DNA of 64,000 nucleotides from GWF2-33-9 sp964500435. Lineage in GTDB: Bacteria > Bacteroidota > Ignavibacteria > Kapaibacteriales > UBA2268. Location: contig CAZCNL010000012.1 in NCBI GenBank assembly GCA_964500435.1, positions 10,133 to 74,132 of the forward strand. Direction: 5' to 3'. The notes below the pieces were generated by a model. It saw nothing but the letters and a program-made list of their open reading frames with translations, made no database searches and was not told the origin of the DNA. A program made the translations under genes and the position numbers. Shown here piece after piece: positions 48,145-55,476 of this stretch; positions within the stretch are counted from its first letter, which is position 1; each line of letters opens with the position of its first letter.

Positions 48145-48188
48145 AAAAAATACCCCAAGAGGATTGTTGTACTTTTGGGGTATTTTTT
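48145..48188. terminator. Strong bidirectional terminator
   Basis: A 14-bp perfect stem (AAAAAATACCCCAA / TTGGGGTATTTTTT) with a 16-base loop lies between the Sua5-like gene and the convergent methylase fusion, ending in a T-run on both strands. Confidence 0.9.
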
Positions 48189-48217
48189 GGTATAAATTAA
48201 CTATTAAAAATTAATGA

Positions 48218-50470
48218 TTAATCAAATAATGTTCTATCTTCTTTTTTTAATCTCCATCTATCTTTATCAATTCTTTCAGCAATGTCTTCTAATACTAATA
48301 AAATAGTCTGATTTTCAGGAGTATCACCATTTTTTAATAAAGGTAAGATATTTAAAATTATATCATCGAAATGAGGGTAAGTACCTTCTCTTTCCATTCT
48401 GCGTAAATAACTTAATAAATAATATTTAATTCGTAACTTCACATCAATTTGAGTAGTAAATTTTGTGTTATGTTTAATTGTAAAAATTTCTTTTTCTTCA
48501 TTATAATCAAAAGAATTTAATAATAATGGAGTTAAGTCTTGATACTCTTTTTTAAGTAAATCGAGGAAACCAAGTTCTAAACCTTTGATTATAAGTTCAT
48601 CATTTATCTGTTCAAGGGTTGCACCATTATTTTTAGCAATAATTCCTTCGATAGTTTGCATAACAATTTGCGCAACATCCATTCCCAAATTTGCTTTAAG
48701 TATTGTTTTGGGATTTTTAACTTTTTTAAAATTAATAATAAGTTGTCCTGAAAGTACAGTAAATGGATTTTGTCGTTTTTTAAAACTTGTTTGACCATTT
48801 TTTTGAGGCACAGCTCCAACATATTCAAATCCACAAGCTTCTGCTGTATTAATTATCAAATGCCAAAATTCTGGGTCTTTATGGGCGAACACAAATGAAA
48901 GCCATCTATCAAATTTCAAAACTCTATACATTTCTTTTATACTTTCAGCAATCGTTTTATTGTATTCTTCTTTTGATCTATTATGGGAACCACCCTCAAT
49001 AGCTTCTTTTTGGTAATCTTCTTCTGTTACTTCAAGATCAAGCCAAGCATTCCACATAATTGATAGATCCAAGTACGGTATTTTTTTACCATACGGCGGG
49101 TCTGTATATATATAATCAATTGACTCTTTTGGGATATTTGTTAATTTGGTTGCATCACCTTTATATACTTTAATATTCTGAATAGTTTCTTCGTTTATAT
49201 AATACTGGATCTCCTTTTTTGCAGCTAACACTTTTTTGAAACGAATTTCGAAAAATTTCATTAAATCTATGCTTACAGGATTTGGTGCAATACGGTATCT
49301 GTAATACTGAAAAGGAGCGGCATTACCACCCCCCTCTTTTTTTATATAAGAAGATGTATGATATGTTAAATTATGTTTTGTTACTAATCCTGAAAACATT
49401 AATAAAAAAGAATTTCTAATGTTCTTATTTTTTTCTTTTAGAATGAGATTTTTAAGTAATGCAAGTTCAGCCAATTGTTTTCTGCTGAATAATTTTTCAA
49501 TTGTATCAACATCAGAACCTTTTGGCAATTTTATACCTTTTGGATATTTGAACTTTTTTAAAATATTATCAATATCTTTATTATTAAGTGGTTTTTGTTT
49601 TTCATATTTTGATTTTATCCTATCAAAAGCTTCGGAAAATTCTGTAAAATTAACAGGAGCAATTAAAGCATTAACAATAAAAATGGCTAATGGGTTTAAA
49701 TCAATGCTTATTGCTTTACGATTATTCATCATTGCTTCTATTGCAGTTATTCCACTACCTCCAAAAGGGTCTAACACAATATCCCCAGGTTTTGAAAAAT
49801 TACGAATATATTCAGATACTACATTCCAACTTTGTTTTGTAAAATACCCATGAACTCCATAATGCCGTTTCGTCGATTGTTTTTTTACTTGAATTTCCTC
49901 TAATAAAGGTCTATTTGAATAATCAAAACCTTTATTGGTTAATTTTTTGCTTTCATAAGTAAAACTTTTTCCTATTTGAAAACTTGAAGGTGAAAGTAAA
50001 GATATTAAGATATCCCAGTTTTCTTCAATATCTTGCATTTTAAATTTTAACACTGGCTTTGAAGAAAATTCTGTTCTGTACAAAACAAATTCAAGTCCGT
50101 TACATAAAGCAAAATATGTACTTCTAATTTCTGGATGTGTTGCATAGCTATAAACTTGTTCTACAAAGTCTTCGTTATCTATATTTTTACTTGGTGATTT
50201 AGCATCTAAAACCCAAGCATAATTATTTTCTACTTTTAAAATATAATCTGGTATTAACTTTATGGGAATTTTTTTATTACTTCCAATTTTTAAAAATGGA
50301 TGATTTAAAGATTTGCTGCGTACAATTGATGATTCGTCATATCCTAATTCCTTTAAAATTGGTAAGATGATAACTTCACGTACACTATCTTCTTTAAAAT
50401 CGGGATCATTTAATATTTGATTAAAATTGAAATATTTAAAGAAGTTTCCTTCTATTTTTTGTGCACTCAT
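48218..50470 (-). CDS. Nuclease-DNA methyltransferase fusion (restriction-modification-like)
   Basis: The 750-aa protein starts with a HsdR_N-like nuclease segment, PD at 74-75 followed by D89-A-K91 in VLDAKSPSK, a good PD-(D/E)xK pattern. The methyltransferase has DPFGGSG (234-240) first and TDPPYGKKIPY (456-466) second, so a long insert of about 215 residues separates the SAM and catalytic motifs, as in amino-methylases of the alpha-like order and in COG1743-type enzymes. A MYRVLKFDRWLSFVFAHKD-type helix follows, then a C-terminal domain. It may be a single-chain type II enzyme. It is alone; no specificity subunit or helicase is adjacent. Confidence 0.75.
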   Translation of the reverse strand: MSAQKIEGNFFKYFNFNQILNDPDFKEDSVREVIILPILKELGYDESSIVRSKSLNHPFLKIGSNKKIPIKLIPDYILKVENNYAWVLDAKSPSKNIDNEDFVEQVYSYATHPEIRSTYFALCNGLEFVLYRTEFSSKPVLKFKMQDIEENWDILISLLSPSSFQIGKSFTYESKKLTNKGFDYSNRPLLEEIQVKKQSTKRHYGVHGYFTKQSWNVVSEYIRNFSKPGDIVLDPFGGSGITAIEAMMNNRKAISIDLNPLAIFIVNALIAPVNFTEFSEAFDRIKSKYEKQKPLNNKDIDNILKKFKYPKGIKLPKGSDVDTIEKLFSRKQLAELALLKNLILKEKNKNIRNSFLLMFSGLVTKHNLTYHTSSYIKKEGGGNAAPFQYYRYRIAPNPVSIDLMKFFEIRFKKVLAAKKEIQYYINEETIQNIKVYKGDATKLTNIPKESIDYIYTDPPYGKKIPYLDLSIMWNAWLDLEVTEEDYQKEAIEGGSHNRSKEEYNKTIAESIKEMYRVLKFDRWLSFVFAHKDPEFWHLIINTAEACGFEYVGAVPQKNGQTSFKKRQNPFTVLSGQLIINFKKVKNPKTILKANLGMDVAQIVMQTIEGIIAKNNGATLEQINDELIIKGLELGFLDLLKKEYQDLTPLLLNSFDYNEEKEIFTIKHNTKFTTQIDVKLRIKYYLLSYLRRMEREGTYPHFDDIILNILPLLKNGDTPENQTILLVLEDIAERIDKDRWRLKKEDRTLFD

Positions 50471-50671
50471 AAATTATTTTTTTTTACTTCTCTTTAATGC
50501 AATTTAAGAAATTAAATTGAATTTATTATACTTGTTATTGCTTTTAACAATCTATTCATATAACTTTAATTTTTTGATAATTTTCTGTTTTTTAAAATAA
50601 AGATTTGTTTAAATCGAAAATATTTGTAAATTTATATTTTTGTATTTTAGTTTTACAAAATGGAGTTTTTT

Positions 50672-51112
50672 ATGCAAATAAAAGATGTTTTGAAGCAAAA
50701 AGGTCACGAAGTCTTCACAATTGACGAAGACAAAACAATATTTCAAGCAATGGATGTGCTTGTTAAAAATCAAATTGGCTCGTTGCTTGTGATGAACGAA
50801 GATGGAAATATTACTGGAATTTTTAGCGAAAGAGATGCTTTGCGTGAATGTTTCAAAAATGAAGGAAATTGCAAAGACATAATTGTGAAAAATGTTATGT
50901 CGAAAAATATAATTTTTGCTGAAGCTGACGATAATATTGATTATGTTATGGGTATAATGACTAAAAATAGAATAAGACACGTACCTGTTTTGAAAGATAA
51001 AGTGCTTGTGGGGATTGTTTCGATTGGCGATATTGTTAAAGCTTCGTTAAACGAACAGCAATTTGAAAATAAGTACTTGAAAGACTATTTTTACGGTCAA
51101 GCCCCAAGCTAA
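50672..51112 (+). CDS. Tandem CBS-domain protein
   Basis: The start at 50672 (MQIKDVLKQKG) follows GGAG by 6 bases and is preferred over the ATG at 50660. The 146-aa protein has two CBS motifs (about 3-60 and 70-130) ending in RIRHVPVLKDKVLVGIVSIGD, the common stand-alone bacterial CBS pair. Nucleotide sensing is likely, and the partner is unknown. It is 19 bp upstream of motB and probably in the same transcript. Confidence 0.88.
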   Translation: MQIKDVLKQKGHEVFTIDEDKTIFQAMDVLVKNQIGSLLVMNEDGNITGIFSERDALRECFKNEGNCKDIIVKNVMSKNIIFAEADDNIDYVMGIMTKNRIRHVPVLKDKVLVGIVSIGDIVKASLNEQQFENKYLKDYFYGQAPS

Positions 51113-51131
51113 TAAAATTTAGTGAAGAGCT

Positions 51132-51926
51132 TTGGATAAACCGAAAAGACATAAAATCAATTTTAAAACATTAGAAGACCCCGAGCACAATACTGGGGCG
51201 GATAGGTATTTAATTACATATGCAGATTTAATAACATTGTTATTGGGTCTGTTTGTAATTTTGTATGCTTCCTCGCAAGTCGATAAAACAAAATTTGCAG
51301 AATTTTCAGAAGCCTTTGGTAAATATTTTAGCGCCAAAGATATGAGCGTTTTAGAAAAGAAAAACGGGGAACTATCCGGCGGTAAAGGAGTTTTGCCTCA
51401 ACCTACTTTCAGTCAAAAAGAACAAGTAACGGTTCAACAATTATATAGCGAAATTGAACAAAAGATCCAGCCATTTATTGCAAATGGGAAGTTAAGTATC
51501 AAATTAGCTGGCAATTCTATTACAGTCACTTTACCAGAAGTTTTGCTGTTCCAATCTGGAAAAGCAAACATATTGCCTCAATCGATGCCCGTGTTAGATT
51601 CACTTGCAGTTACATTAAAAGGTTTGCCATTTGAAATATATGTTGATGGCCATACCGATGCAATACCGATTAAAACTTTCCAGTTCGAATCCAACTGGCA
51701 TTTATCAGTCGATAGAGCCCTCAATACCGGTTATTATTTGATTCAAAGAGGTTTAACCGAAAAAAATGTAATTATTCGAGGTTTTGGCTCAGAACGTCCC
51801 GTTGATGATAATTCAACTCCAGAAGGTCGTGCAAGAAATAGACGTGTTGAAATTAATATAACCCCACTTTCATCTCAAACTGCTGCATCAATTGAGTCTT
51901 CGAAAAAAGATACAACTAATCACTAA
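51132..51926 (+). CDS. motB: MotB-like flagellar stator protein, TTG start
   Basis: The 264-aa protein has one transmembrane helix containing ITYADLITLLLGLFVIL. Its Asp32 corresponds to the proton-carrying Asp of MotB. The C-terminal OmpA-like peptidoglycan-binding domain follows (VDGHTDAIPI, then RARNRRVEI). The start is TTG at 51132; no ATG or GTG is in frame nearby. motA is not adjacent. The downstream fliW and csrA support a motility role, although an OmpA/MotB protein of another ion-driven system is possible. Confidence 0.85.
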   Translation: MDKPKRHKINFKTLEDPEHNTGADRYLITYADLITLLLGLFVILYASSQVDKTKFAEFSEAFGKYFSAKDMSVLEKKNGELSGGKGVLPQPTFSQKEQVTVQQLYSEIEQKIQPFIANGKLSIKLAGNSITVTLPEVLLFQSGKANILPQSMPVLDSLAVTLKGLPFEIYVDGHTDAIPIKTFQFESNWHLSVDRALNTGYYLIQRGLTEKNVIIRGFGSERPVDDNSTPEGRARNRRVEINITPLSSQTAASIESSKKDTTNH

Positions 51927-52004
51927 ATTAATTCAAAATGCAGCCGATAATCATATTAGGAACAAATTAATCTTTAATTTTGAATTATTAAAATATTATT
52001 AATT

Positions 52005-52039
52005 TTTGTTCTTTAATATTAATATTTTTATTATATTTG
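52005..52039 (+). promoter_or_regulatory. Possible Bacteroidota-type promoter of fliW-csrA
   Basis: TATATTTG at 52032-52039 matches the -7 consensus TAnnTTTG, and TTTG at 52005-52008 is a candidate -33 element. The spacing is slightly longer than usual. It lies 26 bp upstream of the fliW start in the 138-bp gap after motB. Confidence 0.45.
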
Positions 52040-52064
52040 CAATAATTAAATAGGAAATCTTTGA

Positions 52065-52493
52065 ATGGATTCACAAAAAGAAAAATTAATTTTGCAAACA
52101 AGACAATTTGGCGAAATCGAAATAGATGACGATAGTATTTATAATTTCCCAAATGGTATTCTTGGTTTTGAGGAAATTAAAAAATACGTATTGATTAGTG
52201 AAGAAGAAACTGCGCCATTTAAATGGTTGATTTCAATCGATGAACCTTCAATTGGTTTCCCTCTTTTAAGTCCATTTTATTTAGATTTAGAATATAATAT
52301 TGGTAAGAATATTGATTTAGAAAAATATGTGTTATTTGCAATAATAACATTAAATGATGAAAATGGTAATATCTCTGCGAACTTAAAGGCACCTTTGGTA
52401 TTTGATATTGAAAATATGACTGCGGAACAAATCATTTTACCATTTGAAAAATATTCAACGAATTTTGTTATATCACAGCGTTCTAAGGAGTAG
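52065..52493 (+). CDS. fliW: Flagellar assembly factor FliW
   Basis: FliW binds flagellin and antagonises CsrA, linking flagellin synthesis to secretion. The 142-aa protein has the family pattern: FPNGILGFEEIKKYVL (about 28-43), PFKWLISIDEPSIGFPLLSP and the C-terminal NLKAPLVFDIENMTAEQIIL. It lies 2 bp upstream of csrA, the conserved partner arrangement. Flagellin is not in the window. Confidence 0.95.
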   Translation: MDSQKEKLILQTRQFGEIEIDDDSIYNFPNGILGFEEIKKYVLISEEETAPFKWLISIDEPSIGFPLLSPFYLDLEYNIGKNIDLEKYVLFAIITLNDENGNISANLKAPLVFDIENMTAEQIILPFEKYSTNFVISQRSKE

Positions 52494-52495
52494 AA

Positions 52496-52783
52496 ATGTT
52501 AGTTTTATCAAGGAAGATAGGCGAAGACGTCAAAATCGGTAATTCAATCACGATTACAGTGTTAAGCTATGATAGAGGAGTTGTTCGCCTTGGTATTCAA
52601 GCTCCTAAGGATGTTTCAGTTCATCGCAAAGAAATTTATGATAAAATTGTCCAAATGAATAAAATTGCTGCTCAAACAGATTTGCATCTGCTTAAAGAAA
52701 TGCTACAAAAAAATATATTAACGTTTGATTTTTCAAATCAACAGAACGGTAATAATAATTTAAATTTGAAAATAAATAAATAA
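52496..52783 (+). CDS. csrA: Carbon storage regulator CsrA
   Basis: CsrA is an RNA-binding dimer that represses translation, classically of flagellin. The N-terminal 55 residues are canonical (MLVLSRKIGEDVKIG, IQAPKDVSVHRKEIY). The 95-aa protein is longer than the usual 60-70 aa because of an extra tail rich in Asn and Lys. AAGGAG at 52485-52490 inside the fliW end gives the start. FliW-CsrA antagonism by direct binding is the likely regulation. Confidence 0.95.
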   Translation: MLVLSRKIGEDVKIGNSITITVLSYDRGVVRLGIQAPKDVSVHRKEIYDKIVQMNKIAAQTDLHLLKEMLQKNILTFDFSNQQNGNNNLNLKINK

Positions 52784-52836
52784 AAGGTTTTTTATAATTT
52801 TGTAATTATTCCAATAATTTTTTAAATTTAATTAAA

Positions 52837-53454
52837 ATGGCAGAATACTCTACACTTATTATTGACGATGATATTTGGATGCAAAGAATATTATCCAAAT
52901 CTTTACAAAGCTACGGCTTTAAAAAGACCTTTTTAGCAAGCAATGGATTTGAAGGAATTGCCTTAGCAGTAGAGAATTTGCCAAATTTAATAATTCTCGA
53001 TATTTTGATGCCGGATTTATCAGGTATTCAAACATTGAAAGTGCTGAAAACAATCAAATCTACTCGTCAAATTCCAGTATTAATGGTTTCCGCTTTATCT
53101 GATGCTGAAAATTTGGGACTTGCAGTTCGCAGCGGAAGTGCAGGATTTATTTCCAAGCCCTTTACTCGTGCAACAATTTACGATAAATTAGTCGAAGTTT
53201 TCGGCAAGGAAAAATTATTGCAAATTGCTCGAGGTGAAGAATTTACTGAAATTCATGATTCTTTTGATAGAATGAAAGAATTAGAGCGTAATGCTACTTC
53301 TCTTTGGAATGCTCCTGCTGCATCAACGAAAACAAGTTCCGAAGAACCTGCCCCAACTCTTATTAACCCCGAAGAATTAAATAAAAAATATCAACCCGAC
53401 GAAAAACAAACTTTAGAATCTATTAAAAAGATGCTTCTCCGTACTAAAAAATAA
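52837..53454 (+). CDS. Single-domain response regulator with extra tail
   Basis: The 205-aa protein has an N-terminal receiver domain (IIDDDIW, phosphoacceptor Asp in LIILDILMPD about residue 54, signalling Thr/Ser in MVSALSD, Lys in ISKPF). The C-terminal 75 residues are disordered and charged (PAASTKTSSEEPAP) and hold no DNA-binding domain I recognise. It is 53 bp after csrA in the same direction, which suggests a motility or chemotaxis signalling link, but no kinase is adjacent. Confidence 0.88.
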   Translation: MAEYSTLIIDDDIWMQRILSKSLQSYGFKKTFLASNGFEGIALAVENLPNLIILDILMPDLSGIQTLKVLKTIKSTRQIPVLMVSALSDAENLGLAVRSGSAGFISKPFTRATIYDKLVEVFGKEKLLQIARGEEFTEIHDSFDRMKELERNATSLWNAPAASTKTSSEEPAPTLINPEELNKKYQPDEKQTLESIKKMLLRTKK

Positions 53455-53509
53455 AAAAGTAAATTTTGAATTTATTGCAACTGCCTTTTTGAAATAGTAA
53501 TTACTATAT

Positions 53510-53839
53510 TTATTTCTTTGGACCTCGAGGTACCGGACATTTGCCATTGGGTGAACTGTTTCTTGGGTTAGTTCCTGGCAAGCAATTGTGTTGACCGTTG
53601 CCTTTTTTTAATCCCATTCCACGACCACAACGATTATCATTGATACCATCTCCGTCTAAATCAATGAATTTATCCTTTCCTTGGTTTCTATATGCACGAC
53701 TAAAATTTGCTGTATCATTTGATTGAATTTCGTTACGATTTCGCAATCTTAACGAGTCATTATTTTGTGCAATATCTTGGCTATATGCAGTAAATGTTGC
53801 AATTAATGTAAAAGTTAATATTATGACTATCCTTTTCAT
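53510..53839 (-). CDS. Small secreted protein with DxDGDGxND motif
   Basis: The 109-aa protein has a signal peptide (cleavage near AYSQ, residue 20) and a low-complexity Asn/Arg-rich mature part. Near residues 61-68 there is one DLDGDGIND motif, typical of EF-hand or thrombospondin-3-type calcium loops. Only two or three cysteines (CGRGMG, CLPG, CPVPRG) follow in a Gly/Pro-rich tail. I do not recognise the family. It has a strong ribosome-binding site (GGGAGGG, 53846-53852) and a near-consensus sigma54 element upstream. It is downstream of the NtrC-type regulator gene. Confidence 0.75.
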   Translation of the reverse strand: MKRIVIILTFTLIATFTAYSQDIAQNNDSLRLRNRNEIQSNDTANFSRAYRNQGKDKFIDLDGDGINDNRCGRGMGLKKGNGQHNCLPGTNPRNSSPNGKCPVPRGPKK

Positions 53840-53873
53840 CTTATTCCCTCCCTTTTAGGGCTAATTAAATTCT

Positions 53874-53888
53874 ACAATAAATATGCCA
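53874..53888 (-). promoter_or_regulatory. Near-consensus sigma54 (-24/-12) promoter
   Basis: On the minus strand the sequence reads TGGCATATTTATTGT. GG (53887-53886) and the G at 53875 are separated by exactly 10 bases, as in GG-N10-GC promoters, but the final base is T instead of C. Predicted transcription would start near 53862, 23 bp ahead of the ATG at 53839. The match is by inspection only. Confidence 0.55.
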
Positions 53889-53963
53889 GTAAATTTAATC
53901 TTTCTAAATATAATATTTTAAGTAACTTATGAATTATCTATTATTTCATTAAAATGCAAATTA

Positions 53964-53977
53964 CGACAATTTTGTCG
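53964..53977. promoter_or_regulatory. Palindrome 1, candidate activator site
   Basis: CGACAATTTTGTCG is symmetric over six base pairs on each side. Its centre is about 108 bp upstream of the predicted start of the small secreted protein gene, within the range of NtrC-family enhancer sites. It shares the CGACAA core with palindrome 2. Confidence 0.55.
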
Positions 53978-53987
53978 AGTTATTGCA

Positions 53988-54011
53988 AAATTCGACAATT
54001 ATGTCGAATTT
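53988..54011. promoter_or_regulatory. Palindrome 2, candidate activator site
   Basis: A 10-bp inverted repeat (AAATTCGACA / TGTCGAATTT) with a 4-base centre lies 29 bp centre-to-centre from palindrome 1. It could also act as the terminator of the regulator gene, but the shared core with palindrome 1 favours a binding site. Confidence 0.5.
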
Positions 54012-54067
54012 GTTAAATTAAATTTTCAAATTTATGTAATAATTATTTAAACAAATTATTTGTATAA

Positions 54068-55453
54068 TTATTTCAATTTACCATATTTCGATAACTTGTA
54101 TCTCAATGTTCTTTCGGAAATATTTAACAAATTTGCTGCTTTAGTTTGATTATTGTTTGTTTCCTCTAAAGCTTTCATTATCATTTTTCTTTCTAAATTT
54201 TCTACCATTTGTGTTAAGTCACCTAATTCCACATCAAAGTTTGGTTCATTTAGTTCTTGACTATTATTAGTAATATAATAAGGCAAATCCTCCATTTTTA
54301 TTATATTATCTCGAGTAAGAACAACTGAACGTTGAATTAAATTTTCAAGTTCTCGAATATTGCCTGGAAAGTCATATTTCATAAGTGTATTCAATGCTTC
54401 GGAGGTGATTGTAGTTACATTTTTCCCATTTAATTCAGAATATTTTTGAATAAAGTGGCGAATCAAAATAGGAATGTCGATTTTCCTTTTTTTCAAAGGT
54501 GGCAAAGTGAGTGTAACAACGTTCAATCTATAAAGTAAATCTTCTCTGAAAGAACCGTTTTTTATCATTTCTTCTAAATTTCGATTTGTTGCAGAAATAA
54601 TTCTAACGTCAAGTTTAATTGTATGATTACTACCAAGTTTTTGAATTTCGCCAAATTGCAAAGCACGAAGTAATTTTACTTGTATTGCCAAAGGAATATC
54701 TCCGACTTCATCGATAAATAATGTCCCATTATTAGCTTCTTCGAATTTACCTTTTCTTGCAGAAGATGCGCCAGTAAAAGCACCTTTTTCGTGACCGAAA
54801 AGCTCGCTTTCGAATAAAGTTTCAGGTAATGCTGCGCAGTTAACAACAACAAATGGTTTATCAGCTCTGTCAGAAGTGGAATGAATGGCACGTGCAATAA
54901 GCTCTTTACCAGTTCCACTTTCACCTCGAATTAACACAGCAGCACGTGATTTAGCAACTCGTCCTGCAGTGTTGATTATTTCTTCCATTTCGGCACTATT
55001 CGAAATAATCAAATCAAATGAATATTTTTCTTTGAGTGTTTGCTTGATTAACTCATTTTCCCGCAATAAAAATTGAGATTCTTTAGCTTGCCTGATTAAT
55101 TCTAAAAGTTCAAGTAAATCAACAGGTTTTGTGAGATAACTAAATGCATTTTTTTGCATTAATTTAACAGCGTTTTGTATAGTCCCATATGCCGTAATTA
55201 TAATGATTGGTGTCAATGGATTAATTTCTCGAATTTGAGTTAAAACTTCCTCACCGCTAATATCAGGCATTTTATAATCGGTCAAAACTAAATCTACACG
55301 TGAATTTCGAAATATCTCTACACCAGATAATCCATTTGCTGCAGTTAAAACAGCAAAACCTTTTTTGTATAAAAAACTACTTAATTGTTCTCTTTGACTG
55401 TCTTCGTCATCGATAATTAAAATTGTGTATTGTTGTTTATTTTTTTCGTCCAT
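54068..55453 (-). CDS. NtrC-family sigma54-dependent response regulator
   Basis: The 461-aa protein has an N-terminal receiver (IIDDEDSQ, phosphoacceptor Asp in LVLTDYKMPD, Lys in LTKPVD). The AAA+ sigma54-interaction domain has Walker A GESGTGKE, the sigma54-contact loop GAFTGA and Walker B GTLFIDEVGD. A C-terminal Fis-type helix-turn-helix follows (NQTKAANLLNISERTLRYKL). It is the partner of the histidine kinase encoded 23 bp upstream and probably activates the sigma54-type promoter at 53874-53888. The adjacent target is inference. Confidence 0.95.
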   Translation of the reverse strand: MDEKNKQQYTILIIDDEDSQREQLSSFLYKKGFAVLTAANGLSGVEIFRNSRVDLVLTDYKMPDISGEEVLTQIREINPLTPIIIITAYGTIQNAVKLMQKNAFSYLTKPVDLLELLELIRQAKESQFLLRENELIKQTLKEKYSFDLIISNSAEMEEIINTAGRVAKSRAAVLIRGESGTGKELIARAIHSTSDRADKPFVVVNCAALPETLFESELFGHEKGAFTGASSARKGKFEEANNGTLFIDEVGDIPLAIQVKLLRALQFGEIQKLGSNHTIKLDVRIISATNRNLEEMIKNGSFREDLLYRLNVVTLTLPPLKKRKIDIPILIRHFIQKYSELNGKNVTTITSEALNTLMKYDFPGNIRELENLIQRSVVLTRDNIIKMEDLPYYITNNSQELNEPNFDVELGDLTQMVENLERKMIMKALEETNNNQTKAANLLNISERTLRYKLSKYGKLK

Positions 55454-55476
55454 TTTTTAACTTTATTTTTTATAAA

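Noticed and set aside
49419..49853. 144-aa frame opposite the methylase fusion
   Set aside because: Shadow frame, hydrophobic artefact of AT-rich antisense sequence.
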